Assembly: GCA_001839685.1 (NCBI GenBank)
Contig: MLAK01000003.1
Location: forward strand, 72,076-136,075
Direction: 5' to 3'
DNA length: 64,000 nucleotides
Origin: Tritrichomonas foetus
Lineage: Eukaryota; Parabasalia; Tritrichomonadida; Tritrichomonadidae
In this document: positions 9,396-19,088 of the stretch, piece after piece
How positions within the stretch are numbered: the first letter of the stretch is position 1
Layout of the letters: every line of letters begins with the position of its first letter
Program-made: the position numbers and the translations under genes
The notes under the pieces: generated by a model
Told to the model about the DNA's origin: nothing
Databases searched by the model: none
What the model saw: only the letters and a program-made list of their open reading frames with translations

Positions 9396-10667
9396 ATGAA
9401 TATTACTCTTTCTTCTCTTTTTTTGACAGGAGTTTTCAACGCTCCTTTAATCTCCAAATCGGCTGTACATCAAAAAAATATCCAAAAAATTCACAAATGC
9501 GCATTTTCAAATTTTTATTCCCATTTATATTTCTCCCAATTGTCGAACAAACTTTCGATTTCCCGTTCAAAATTCCAATTTTTTTTAGACACTTCCGTAA
9601 AAGTTTCAAACACATACGTAACATCAGCTGATATTCGATTTGAACGAGTGGCAATTTATGACACAACATTTAAATGTAAAGATTCTTTATTTAGGGATTG
9701 TCAATCTGTTTTTGGTCAAGGTGGAGCAATTTTTTCTGTATCTTCAACAATTCTTCGAAATTGTTATTTTACTCGCTGTCAATCAGAATTAGGAGGAGCC
9801 GTTTATTCAGGTTCCGATTTGGATTGTTTTTCTACTACTTTTATAAACTGCATTGGCTATCGTTCTGCTGGATGCACTTTCATTGATCATCCAGAACGAG
9901 TCATTTCTTCGTTTTGCACTTTTTCACGTTCTTTATCGACAAATGCCGGAGCTTTGTGCTGCTTTTCTGAAGGGCAAGCACTTTTTAGATATGATAATAT
10001 TTCTGCATGCGGTTCAATGACATCAAATGGTGCTATTGACATTTCATTGATGAATGTTGAATTCCAATTTGTGATTGTTGATCAATGCTTTGCATCTTCA
10101 AGTACAGCTGGCTTTCTTTTAAGGAATAATCCTGGTTTTACAATAACTTCTACACTTTTTCTTCTCTTAACTACACATGAAAATAAACCAAATGAAGGTG
10201 CAGTCCTCACAATTTTAAATCCGACTAAACCTTCAATAATTTCACATTGCAGTTTCACAAAAACGCGAAAGATTTCAGGTTTCACTATTTTTGCATTTGG
10301 TGAAAATGAAGCAGCAAATGTTTTACTTACAAATAATTGCTTTTCTTATCCAAAAGAAGTTGAAATTAATGATGAAATAATAATTGATGATAATTCTTCA
10401 CATTTTAAGGAAACATGCGATACTTATATTCTTTTTATGCTTCCAAGATACATTGGATACTCGGCTGATAGGCCAGAAACACCTGTTCCATTATTTAATC
10501 AGATTTTTAAGAAAACTACAATAGTTTTTTTTACAGATAATTCTAAAATTCTTTTGATGACTGGTGGAACAATTGGAATATTAATATGGATTGTATACTT
10601 CATCATAACAAGAAGAGGAAGGCATCGAAGAAGAAACAGAAGAGAAAGAATCCGAGCTTTGTTGTAA
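9396..10667 (+). CDS. Beta-helix surface protein with C-terminal membrane anchor (Pmp/pectate-lyase-like)
   Basis: 423 residues from the ATG at 9396. The frame extends upstream only through a TTG, which is unlikely as a eukaryotic start. The N-terminus is hydrophobic and signal-peptide-like. The body repeats short strand-turn units of the type GGAIFS...NCYFTRC, GGAVYSG...TTFINC and GAIDIS...QFVIVDQC, characteristic of right-handed parallel beta-helices in chlamydial Pmp-like and pectate-lyase-like proteins of parabasalids. Near the C-terminus a single transmembrane helix (IGILIWIVYFII, about residues 392-403) is followed by a short, strongly Arg-rich cytoplasmic tail. This topology fits a cell-surface or secreted-pathway adhesin-like protein; its ligand is unknown. 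Decayed relatives lie near 36.3-36.5 kb and 43.6-44.8 kb. Confidence 0.75.
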   Translation: MNITLSSLFLTGVFNAPLISKSAVHQKNIQKIHKCAFSNFYSHLYFSQLSNKLSISRSKFQFFLDTSVKVSNTYVTSADIRFERVAIYDTTFKCKDSLFRDCQSVFGQGGAIFSVSSTILRNCYFTRCQSELGGAVYSGSDLDCFSTTFINCIGYRSAGCTFIDHPERVISSFCTFSRSLSTNAGALCCFSEGQALFRYDNISACGSMTSNGAIDISLMNVEFQFVIVDQCFASSSTAGFLLRNNPGFTITSTLFLLLTTHENKPNEGAVLTILNPTKPSIISHCSFTKTRKISGFTIFAFGENEAANVLLTNNCFSYPKEVEINDEIIIDDNSSHFKETCDTYILFMLPRYIGYSADRPETPVPLFNQIFKKTTIVFFTDNSKILLMTGGTIGILIWIVYFIITRRGRHRRRNRRERIRALL

Positions 10668-11003
10668 ATAATTGTAAATTAAAATGTGTTATAATATATA
10701 TATAAAATTCATATTTCTATCCCTATACTAATCTATTCATTTTCTTTTTATTCGTTTCCAAATAATTAATGTATTCTTGTTTTCTTCTTCAAGGCTGTAA
10801 GTTAATTCTTATTTGATATACATTTGCATTAAAAATATTGAATATAACATTTTATTTTGCTTTCAAAGATTTCCTAGTATTTATCCAATAACAAATGAAC
10901 TAATTATTACCAAGTTGGAATTCCAACACTGCTCCTAATTTCTGACAAAAACGATACAGACTTTTTGAAAAGGCATGTTTATTCAAAAATTTTCATTCAA
11001 GAA
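10668..11003. other. Intergenic, no feature recognised
   Basis: 336 AT-rich bases between two co-oriented genes; no coding or repeat signal seen beyond a short TA run. Confidence 0.55.
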
Positions 11004-11882
11004 ATGTCGAACAATCAAAAATATATCTTAAATACCAAACAGAACTATGTGTACAATCCAACCGATGAATGGGTATCTTGTACACTTCAGAGTTCAGATC
11101 AAATCCACATAATTGAAGTCATTCCTCCACGTAGCTCCCGCAATTATCCAGCATCATTCCAGAACCCCAAATACATCATCAAAGTTCTTCGCCCAGAACA
11201 AATTCGTAGTTTTGACATCAATGCAACTGAGTCAGACCCAGTTTTCCTCGAACCTATCGATATCAAATTCGAAGCAGTTTGGAAAGGTACATTCAAGACT
11301 CCAGGCAGGAATAACGAATTAATTACAGCCGAAATCTCAGTAGATAGTGCCAATTTATCAGGTTTCTTCAAATGCAACGATGAAACATATTTATTGAAAG
11401 GAACCATTTTTACAAAAACTCATCACGTTGCTTGCAGCCTTTTCGAAGTTGGCAAACGTAAAGAACTCAAATTGAATGGTATGATTGAGCATGAAATAAA
11501 TAATTTCACCATCGAATTGAAAGCCCATGAAACATTTCTGACACTGACAGTAACAGAAAATGATAAATTAACATTTGAAGAGTATCCAGTTTTGAAAGGA
11601 AACTATATCGGTTTCTATATAAGAGGTAATGATAACCAATATGAAATGACATTCAATATGACGTCATTCACAAATGGTATCATTTTAGGAACTGGATGTG
11701 AAACTAGATTAACATTCAATGTTATTGGTTACGCATGCAATAATTCAATGTATCTTGTGAGAATTGGAACAAATGCAACATATTATCAGGGCACGATTGA
11801 AAATGGAGGTGAGGTTTACATCTCTGGAAATTGGTACTCACGTGTGGATACAGGAAACTTCACCTTCATCAAGGAAATGTGA
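11004..11882 (+). CDS. Uncharacterised beta-rich protein with internal repeat
   Basis: 292 residues from the ATG at 11004; the longer frame would need a TTG start. No known family was recognised. The C-terminal two-thirds appear to contain two related beta-sheet modules, one around residues 85-190 (WKGTF...NLSGFF...LKGTIF) and another around 190-290 (LKGNY...NGIILGTG...YYQGTI...ISGNW). The alternating polar/hydrophobic strands and the repeated 'G-x-(Y/F/W)' turns resemble calycin-like barrels, but this is only a fold impression. There is no signal peptide and no membrane segment, so it is probably cytosolic. Confidence 0.65.
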   Translation: MSNNQKYILNTKQNYVYNPTDEWVSCTLQSSDQIHIIEVIPPRSSRNYPASFQNPKYIIKVLRPEQIRSFDINATESDPVFLEPIDIKFEAVWKGTFKTPGRNNELITAEISVDSANLSGFFKCNDETYLLKGTIFTKTHHVACSLFEVGKRKELKLNGMIEHEINNFTIELKAHETFLTLTVTENDKLTFEEYPVLKGNYIGFYIRGNDNQYEMTFNMTSFTNGIILGTGCETRLTFNVIGYACNNSMYLVRIGTNATYYQGTIENGGEVYISGNWYSRVDTGNFTFIKEM

Positions 11883-12443
11883 GCGATTTTTTTCGTTAAT
11901 GCATTATTTGCTGGCTTTTTGAAGTTCGTTGAAGAAGAAAAACTAAGTTGTTAATAAAGGTAGAAATAAAAACTTTTACATTTTCGTTTAATTGTCAAGT
12001 TGAATCCCAAAATTTTAAGCGTTTTTATATATTTATATCAAATAAATGTTTTAATACATATTTACATCATTTTGCCCACAGAAAAATACTCCATCAGAAA
12101 TCATATCATTTTTTCGAAATAATGAATTAGTATGGTTTTTCATATGATTTTCAATTATTTTTTCTCGTATAATTATTGCATCAACAACGCTTTCATTCAT
12201 ATTTTATGATTCAATCGGAAAACGAATTGATCAAATGACTAACTAAATAGAAGTTTGATCATATTATTTGAGAATTAAAACAACCAATGTTATTTTCGTA
12301 ACTGTGATCATTCTATTCACTATTATTTGAATTCTATCAGTATATATAAGAGATAAGAGAAGATTTTTTTTTTTATGATTTATTGAATTTTGAGAAAAGG
12401 CCGTTTATTATTTTGAATTTGAAAAAAGTGACGTTTCTTGCTG
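11883..12443. other. Intergenic, no feature recognised
   Basis: 561 AT-rich bases with stop codons in all frames and no tRNA-like fold noticed. It includes a short TA-rich stretch and a T10 run shortly before the next gene. Confidence 0.55.
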
Positions 12444-13127
12444 ATGTCTGAAAATTCCCACAAACTTTCTCGGAGTAGGTCTCAGAGATTAAAGGGCGAA
12501 AGCGACTCCACAATCCTTCATTTGTCAAGAAAAAAACCTATCTTTGTACCAAAATCGATTCGGCTTGTTCGCGGGACATCATCTCGCACTAGGCAGGCAT
12601 TTCTTGACGAGAACAGGTGGATAAAACTCGATGAACCACTTTCACAGCTTATTTCACACGAAAGTACAATGATTAACGATTTTCATGCACAGCATCAGAT
12701 TCCATCACCAATCGAGACATCAGCACAATCTTTCCTCCTGGAATTTGAGAGGTGTACAGTTGACCTAAACGATAAAGTGCAATGTGAATCAGTAAGGTCG
12801 TTTTGCACATCATTTGGATCAATATTTTCTGCACACGTGACTTTGGTCCTCCTCTATGAATCAGAGATGCACTCATCAGAAACTATAAAAATAAACCCAC
12901 TGAGGAATTCACCTGCAATGTATATGCTCCGTTTCCTGTATTATTTTCCAACATTGATGAAAAACGAGCCGACGGACACACCAGCGGCCGTTTCTTACCA
13001 GGAGCACTTGAAGGTGTTGACAGAGTTCGCATCGAAAAAATCGAAATACTTTTTCATCCTCCCGACGTCGCACTCGTCAAGCCAAAGCAAATCCGGAAAT
13101 CAGCGTGTTGTTATTAAACTTAAATAG
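12444..13127 (+). CDS. Lineage-specific protein, unknown function
   Basis: 227 residues from the first ATG. The N-terminal 60 residues are basic and Ser/Arg-rich, and likely disordered. The rest (about 80-200) is mixed helical with a Cys pair (VRSFCTSF region) and an alpha-helical FLYYFPTLM segment. The C-terminus is Ser/Lys-rich. GC content is higher than in flanking DNA, supporting real coding. No family was recognised. Confidence 0.6.
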   Translation: MSENSHKLSRSRSQRLKGESDSTILHLSRKKPIFVPKSIRLVRGTSSRTRQAFLDENRWIKLDEPLSQLISHESTMINDFHAQHQIPSPIETSAQSFLLEFERCTVDLNDKVQCESVRSFCTSFGSIFSAHVTLVLLYESEMHSSETIKINPLRNSPAMYMLRFLYYFPTLMKNEPTDTPAAVSYQEHLKVLTEFASKKSKYFFILPTSHSSSQSKSGNQRVVIKLK

Positions 13128-13542
13128 TAGGGAAAACTCTTATTCTTATGTTTTAGTAAATGTACTATCTGCCGTTAACTTCTCCACTCTTTCTTAGTTA
13201 TGAATATTTTTATTTTTTCGGTGATTCTTTTCATGAAAATTCTGTAAACAAATTTAACAAAATACAAGAATTGATATCTCAAGGAATATTAGCTAGAACT
13301 CAAGGAATATTAGCTAACTAAAATTTTTCTTTTTTTTTCTTTTATTCGAAATCGCTCTTCAGTCCTTAATTTTTAATCATTTCACATATGACTATTTTTA
13401 ATATAATGCTTGCGCTCTTCTTTGTCAATCGTTTGTATTTATTTGTTTGTTCCACAATTATTTCCGTAAATAATATTAAAAATAAAAAAGTGGGAAATAG
13501 AGTGCAGAATTAATGATTAAAAATATTTTTATTAGAAAATAT
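13128..13542. other. Convergent intergenic region with a short tandem repeat
   Basis: 415 bases between two convergent genes (unknown protein and IFT172). It contains a two-copy direct repeat of CTCAAGGAATATTAGCTA at 13278-13295 and 13299-13316. Poly(A) signals of both genes should lie here (TAAA motifs are abundant). Confidence 0.55.
13278..13316. repeat. 21-bp direct repeat, two copies
   Basis: Eighteen identical bases repeat with a 21-base period in the 3' intergenic space of IFT172. Confidence 0.75.
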
Positions 13543-16500
13543 TTATGCACCAGCTGTTTGTGGGGCATCGCAGCATGGACATCTTCCAGTCTTGTTAACA
13601 AACATTCCCCAATCAGCTCTGTTAGCAACAGCGCCACATGCTGTGCATTTAGTTGGATTGATAACTGGGAATCCTGTTATATGACAAAAGTCAAATTTAG
13701 TCTTACAATATTGACAAGACATATTGGCTGAATAAATCTGTCTTCCGCATTTAGAGCATGGCTGCATCGGAAGCTGTGCTTCGATACTGCTGCTAATTGT
13801 CTGTTCAAGAACCCAATCATTGATCTTACTAATTGTGTCTTCGCTAACAGAAAGTGTCTTTCTAAGGCAGAAAGTTCTTGGAATATCTGTCTCATCAAAT
13901 GATGTATGATCGATCTGTCCTGAGTTTGAAATATCACCACTCTTGATAACATCACTGATATCAATAAGAGCGTTGAAGAAAATTATTGCTGCTTCTGGTC
14001 TCTTTAATTGCTTAAGGTAGTCACCTGCTTTGAAGAAGAGGAAGTCAGCTGGCAACACGTCGCAATATCTCAAAACTGCTTGTGCTGCACGAGCTGCAAG
14101 TTCTGTAAGATTGTATTTAGAAAGTTCGGAAATTTGGCAAAGTAAATGAACTGCACGTGTGAAACGTTGAAGTTGCTGGAATCCTTTGGCTGTTGGCTGT
14201 GCTCCTCTTAAGACCTTGAAAAGCATCTGCTTCAAGGAGAAGAATGATGGTTGAATTACATCATATGATGGAACGGCATAAACTGTAGATTGGCAAAGAG
14301 CAATATATGCTTGGATGTTTTGTGATGATGAAGATGGTGAATACTTAGCAAGAACAGAAACTGCTTCATCATATTTCTTCTTGTCAACAAGGCTTTGGGC
14401 ATAAAGCATTGTATATTTCTCAACATATTGTTCTCCTTCTTTTTGTGCATTCTTAAGGCATGTATCCCAATCACCTTTCTTAGCATATACTTGAAGGGCA
14501 GCATCAACTTGGCCCATTTCCATGAGACCGTTAGTATCAGACTTCGAGGCGAGATATGCTTTATAGTCTTTCTGGAATTGCTTTTGTTCTTCTGGCTCAA
14601 GATATCCGCTGAGTCTTTGAGCATCTTCCCACATGTTAGCAAGTTTGTAAATTTCAAAGGCATCTGCAAACGCTTCAATATTTTCAAGGATCTTACCAAG
14701 TGATGCGTGTCTGTTGATTGAAATAAGAATTTGTGCAACTGCGGTGACAACTTCTTGAAGTCTGTTTTGTTTATAATTGGCTGCTAGTTTAACAGCACGT
14801 TCAAGAACTTGATCAAAACGATCTTCACCACCACAGTCTTGTGCAGTGAGTGAAAGATATGTTGTTATAGCATCATCATATTGGCGGTTTTCCTCAAATC
14901 GCATAGCTTTCTTCAAACCACTTAAGTTTCCTGATTGAGTGGAGTTCATTGTTGAATTGTTGTTGCCCTTTGGTGGAAAAACTGGAATATCAGTAATTCC
15001 ATATTTAGAAGCAACGCGTTGTGCATCTTGCCACATCTTATTATGTGTATACATTTCGACAGCTTCACGTGGTTGTTCTGCTGTAATGTAATGTTGTTCT
15101 GCTTCAGCAAAGCGATTTTGGGCCTCAAGAGCACATCCAAACTTCATATGAGCTTGTTGAAGAGTTGTTCTACTGAGATTCTTGCAGTTATCCATGATGA
15201 GACTTGCGAAATCGGTGATTCCATTTTCGCAGCAGTAAAGAAGTGATTGTTCGACAAGGTTCAATTGTTGAAGTTTTTGGATACCAGCAACACCACCAAT
15301 ATCTTTGGCCCAGTGAATAGCAACTTGGAGTTCTGCTGTTGGTGTTCCATGGCTCTTCGCGATACGCATTGCATCTTGCCATTTCTTTTCTTGCCTGTAC
15401 ATGAAGAGAGCCTTTTCCCATTGCCCAGCACGAATGTAGCAGTTTTCTGCAGCTGCTAAATTACCTTCACGTTCTGCTTGGGCAGCCATTGTTGCAAGTT
15501 GTGACTTATCACCACCATATTGTGCTGTAAGACGGACAACACTTTCGGAATCTTTAGCATTATTATACATTTCTATTGCAAGATCTGGTTTCTTGATTGC
15601 CAAATAAATCTTTTCGGCGATTGAACGTGTGGCTGGTTTCTTTTCGTTCTTCTTGGCAATCTTGATAAATAGTTTCTCCATATCTGAAGATTTCATCTGA
15701 CGTTTTGCATGGCGAAGAGAATCGTCGATTCTTCCCATTGTCAAGTACATTTCAATAAGTTCAGCATGTGCATCGACTGTTAAGAACAAATCTTCAGCCG
15801 TGGCTGCATCATTGATTGAAGCAAAGTGACGTCCGACTCTCAAATATTGAAGTTTAAGGTCATCGCGAAGTGATGGTGATGTCGCAACATTTCTGAGAAT
15901 TTCTGCAGCCTGTTGCCATTGTTGTGCACGAAGTGAACAGTTCAAAGCAAGCGAATAATCACCTGATTCGACATAGTGATTCGTAGCAGCATCGTTCTGG
16001 CCTTGTGAAACGAGGTAATCAGCCCATTCACGTTCAATTGTGACAACAGCATCTGGATTTGCTGCCTTTGAAAGTTCCAATGCTTTGTAAAAAGCATGTC
16101 CTTTACGATATGCATCAAGTGCATCATCAGCGCGTCCAAGTTTCTCGTAGATTTGACCAGCAACATCATAACGATTGTTCTTAACAAGAGCTTCGGCAAC
16201 ATGAGTAAGAAGTTGTGGGTTTGGATTTTCACTATTATTGAGGAGAATTTCAGCTGCAAGTTGTGGTTTGTTTCCTTGGAGACAAAGATCAATGGCTTCT
16301 GATAATTCACCTCTGCGTGCTTTAAGACGAGCAGCAACTTGATATTGACCAGTTTCAACAAGGTGGGCATAGTACTCTTCACGTAATTGAGCAGCACGAT
16401 TTGGTGCACGAAGTTCAGCCAAATCAAGTAATTCATTCCACATATGCATTGATTTGTACATATCAATTGCTGTGTCAAGCTGGTCATGCTCAATTAAGCA

Positions 16501-18573
16501 GTACTCTGCTTGTTTGAAGTTAGATTGTAACATAGCAATATGTGATTGAACGAGGCAATGATTTAATCCATATTTTTCAATTAATTTGTTCAATTTATGG
16601 AGGAATCGAGCACGTGAAAGGTCACCAAGATTGGCATAACCAACTTCTGCAATGAGATATTCATGATCTCGAAGAGCGGCTTCTGCTAATTCTGCCCATA
16701 ATGATTTAAGATCAATCGTCATTTCCATTTGAGACAAAATTGTTGTAGCTTTCTTGAGCTTCTTGGCTTCCATTGCAGCAGAGAAAGCAATGAATGAACC
16801 ATCAAGTGGGAATTTGATATTCTTTCCATTTTGGGAAATTGTGACAGATGTCTTTGTTCCACTTCTTGTGATATCTGTAACGTCGCCATCAATTTCATGA
16901 ACACGAACCTCATCTGGAGAAGTTGGTGAATACCAAACATGAAGGGCTTTCTTACTTTGAGCAACAATAACATTTGCTTCTGGAACCCATTGAGCGTATG
17001 AACATGATGTCAAAAGGCCACTGTTTTCCTTTGTTTCAAGGTTATAAAGATAGAGAGATCTTTTGGAGTCTCTGAATAAAAGCATTGTACCGGAAACGTT
17101 CAACTCAAGCCAATCGACTTTGTTTGGAATTTGAATTGTACCAATTGTCATTAAGTTATCGATATCAACAATTCTGATGGTTTTGGCATCAACAAGATAT
17201 GAAAGAATCTTTGCGTTTCCACGACCAATTTTGGCATTGAAACGAAGTGATAAAAGATATGGACTTGCGTAAGTTGTTGAAATTGCAGCAAGTGGTGTTG
17301 GTTTTCCAAGTTCAACAACTGTTAATTCACCAGTGTTCCATACGAGAACAGCAATATCATCAATGAAAATGAACCTTTCTGTGATCTTTGGTTCACCATC
17401 ACACAAAGAAGCAGCAAATTCTGTTGTTTTACCACTTTTAGTATCACCAACACAGAATGATTGTGTTGTTCTTGAGATAACATATCTATCGTGTTGGAAG
17501 TTTGTTGTTAAGATTCTATAATCACTTCTTAATGATAGTTCTTTCTTTGATTTAAGGCTACGAACTTTGATCTGTGATCCTGTAACATGAACAACTTCGA
17601 ATAAATTCTTATATCTGAATGATCCAATTGATGCTGTCACAATGAAGACAGCACCTGTAACAGAAGCAACTGCAATTTTCGAACCGTCTGGTGACCAGCT
17701 TAAGTTTGGAACAGAATAAAGACCATCAAATTCAATCTTGCCTTGCTGTGTCCAGGATTGTGTTCTTGGTGAATAATTGAAAGTGAGAAGTGCATTTCGT
17801 CCAGCGACAAGAGCTGTTGAACCACTTGGATCAAATGTAGCACTTGTAAATGCACGAAGATCAGTTTGATTTGAAAAATCAACATGTGATGAAGAGCTTC
17901 CATTGGAATCAGCAAAGTTGATTTGTAAATCTGAACCAGCAGCAACAATTTGAGACCCCCATGCAAGTGCTTGAGGTGGAACAGCTGTTTGTAAAGCAAT
18001 CAATCTCGATCTTGTGTCAAGATTCACCATAAAAATATTTCCGTCCAAGTGACCAACTGCTACTGCATTGATTCGTCCGGCAGGTGCAATTGAAAGTGGT
18101 GCAGCTTGGTGACGATATAATTCTTCAGTTTTCTTCATTTTTGTTAATCCACACATGACAGAACCATCACTTAATCCATAAACAAAATCGCTTGTGCTAT
18201 TAACTGGCCATGAAACACAAAGTACTGATGATTTATGTGAAAAACGAAGTGTAATCTTTTTGCGACTATCTGCTGAAGAGGCTGGTCCAATGTCATAAAC
18301 AGCAACTGCCATATCTGATTGAGCAACAGCAAAACGGCAGCTATCTGGTGCCCATGCAAGACCTGTAATTGTAAAGTTACGGTTTTCATTTTCATCACGT
18401 GCTTTTACCGGAATACGCGACGATTCACCGCCATTTGCTCGAAATAATGTAATAAGTCGACCTGTAGTTGCAACTGCGAGTCTTTCACCATCAGGAGCCC
18501 AGGCAACACATACAACACGCTTATCTGGCGTGTTTGAGGCTTCTATAAGTGGAGGTTGAACATCGAACTTCAT
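13543..18573 (-). CDS. IFT172: Intraflagellar transport protein 172
   Basis: 1676-residue protein close to the usual ~1750 of IFT172, the large IFT-B peripheral subunit that works at the flagellar tip and links IFT-B to IFT-A and membranes. The N-terminal ~590 residues form two WD40 beta-propellers (for example VVCVAWAPDGERLAVAT, ITGLAWAPDSCRFAV, PQALAWGSQIVAAG in the family's order). From about 600 to 1560 there is a continuous TPR-like alpha-solenoid with many A/E-rich helical pairs. The C-terminus is a cysteine-rich zinc-binding end (CSKCGRQ...CQYCKTKF...CTACGA...CPCC), as in IFT172 homologues. It starts at the ATG 18573 and is divergent from RPB2. COPI alpha and IFT122 or IFT140 share the layout, but length, N-terminal motifs and C-terminal Cys pattern favour IFT172. 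Confidence 0.9.
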   Translation of the reverse strand: MKFDVQPPLIEASNTPDKRVVCVAWAPDGERLAVATTGRLITLFRANGGESSRIPVKARDENENRNFTITGLAWAPDSCRFAVAQSDMAVAVYDIGPASSADSRKKITLRFSHKSSVLCVSWPVNSTSDFVYGLSDGSVMCGLTKMKKTEELYRHQAAPLSIAPAGRINAVAVGHLDGNIFMVNLDTRSRLIALQTAVPPQALAWGSQIVAAGSDLQINFADSNGSSSSHVDFSNQTDLRAFTSATFDPSGSTALVAGRNALLTFNYSPRTQSWTQQGKIEFDGLYSVPNLSWSPDGSKIAVASVTGAVFIVTASIGSFRYKNLFEVVHVTGSQIKVRSLKSKKELSLRSDYRILTTNFQHDRYVISRTTQSFCVGDTKSGKTTEFAASLCDGEPKITERFIFIDDIAVLVWNTGELTVVELGKPTPLAAISTTYASPYLLSLRFNAKIGRGNAKILSYLVDAKTIRIVDIDNLMTIGTIQIPNKVDWLELNVSGTMLLFRDSKRSLYLYNLETKENSGLLTSCSYAQWVPEANVIVAQSKKALHVWYSPTSPDEVRVHEIDGDVTDITRSGTKTSVTISQNGKNIKFPLDGSFIAFSAAMEAKKLKKATTILSQMEMTIDLKSLWAELAEAALRDHEYLIAEVGYANLGDLSRARFLHKLNKLIEKYGLNHCLVQSHIAMLQSNFKQAEYCLIEHDQLDTAIDMYKSMHMWNELLDLAELRAPNRAAQLREEYYAHLVETGQYQVAARLKARRGELSEAIDLCLQGNKPQLAAEILLNNSENPNPQLLTHVAEALVKNNRYDVAGQIYEKLGRADDALDAYRKGHAFYKALELSKAANPDAVVTIEREWADYLVSQGQNDAATNHYVESGDYSLALNCSLRAQQWQQAAEILRNVATSPSLRDDLKLQYLRVGRHFASINDAATAEDLFLTVDAHAELIEMYLTMGRIDDSLRHAKRQMKSSDMEKLFIKIAKKNEKKPATRSIAEKIYLAIKKPDLAIEMYNNAKDSESVVRLTAQYGGDKSQLATMAAQAEREGNLAAAENCYIRAGQWEKALFMYRQEKKWQDAMRIAKSHGTPTAELQVAIHWAKDIGGVAGIQKLQQLNLVEQSLLYCCENGITDFASLIMDNCKNLSRTTLQQAHMKFGCALEAQNRFAEAEQHYITAEQPREAVEMYTHNKMWQDAQRVASKYGITDIPVFPPKGNNNSTMNSTQSGNLSGLKKAMRFEENRQYDDAITTYLSLTAQDCGGEDRFDQVLERAVKLAANYKQNRLQEVVTAVAQILISINRHASLGKILENIEAFADAFEIYKLANMWEDAQRLSGYLEPEEQKQFQKDYKAYLASKSDTNGLMEMGQVDAALQVYAKKGDWDTCLKNAQKEGEQYVEKYTMLYAQSLVDKKKYDEAVSVLAKYSPSSSSQNIQAYIALCQSTVYAVPSYDVIQPSFFSLKQMLFKVLRGAQPTAKGFQQLQRFTRAVHLLCQISELSKYNLTELAARAAQAVLRYCDVLPADFLFFKAGDYLKQLKRPEAAIIFFNALIDISDVIKSGDISNSGQIDHTSFDETDIPRTFCLRKTLSVSEDTISKINDWVLEQTISSSIEAQLPMQPCSKCGRQIYSANMSCQYCKTKFDFCHITGFPVINPTKCTACGAVANRADWGMFVNKTGRCPCCDAPQTAGA

Positions 18574-19088
18574 TTAATTTTTTTAATATTATTTAAAAAC
18601 GTATCTTCGTAATATGTAATTTTAAACCGACACAATAAACGTTCTTTTTATCAAAACTTTTTCTATAGTTATTTAACCAACTTTTAACGTTCTCCAATTA
18701 ATAGGTAAGATATGCTAAAAAGTAGTAGAGAGCAAATATATATTGAAAATTATCGTATCACTAAATCTTGGTTTCTGATTTCGAAGATTTCTTATTAGTC
18801 AGAACATAAATAACTTAGTCTTCCGAGATTTTTAAAAGTGGTTTATTCTGTGATATTATTTAATATATCAAAAAATAAATAAGATCATTATTAGCTGAGA
18901 AATTTCCGTCAAATAATCCTTTAGTGCGATTTTGATTTTGCGAAAAAAAATAGGTCAATTCTTCTTGATAGAGGTGAATTATTTCTGAAGAAAAAAATTT
19001 CGCCTTAAGAATAAACGGTATTCCTTGAAAAATTGAATATATTCTACGGTTAATCCCTAACAAACATAGGCCACCTCATTTTTTATTT
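18574..19088. other. Divergent promoter region IFT172 / RPB2
   Basis: 515 AT-rich bases separating two divergent housekeeping genes, with no coding signal. An Inr-like element lies near the RPB2 end. Confidence 0.6.
19076..19082 (+). promoter_or_regulatory. Putative Inr of RPB2
   Basis: TCATTTT, with its A 11 bases before the RPB2 ATG, fits the parabasalid initiator pattern TCA-Py-(T/A) at the transcription start. Confidence 0.4.

Noticed and set aside
13543..18573. COPI alpha subunit or IFT122 for the WD40/TPR gene
   Set aside because: Motif order, length near 1700 and Cys-rich end fit IFT172 better.
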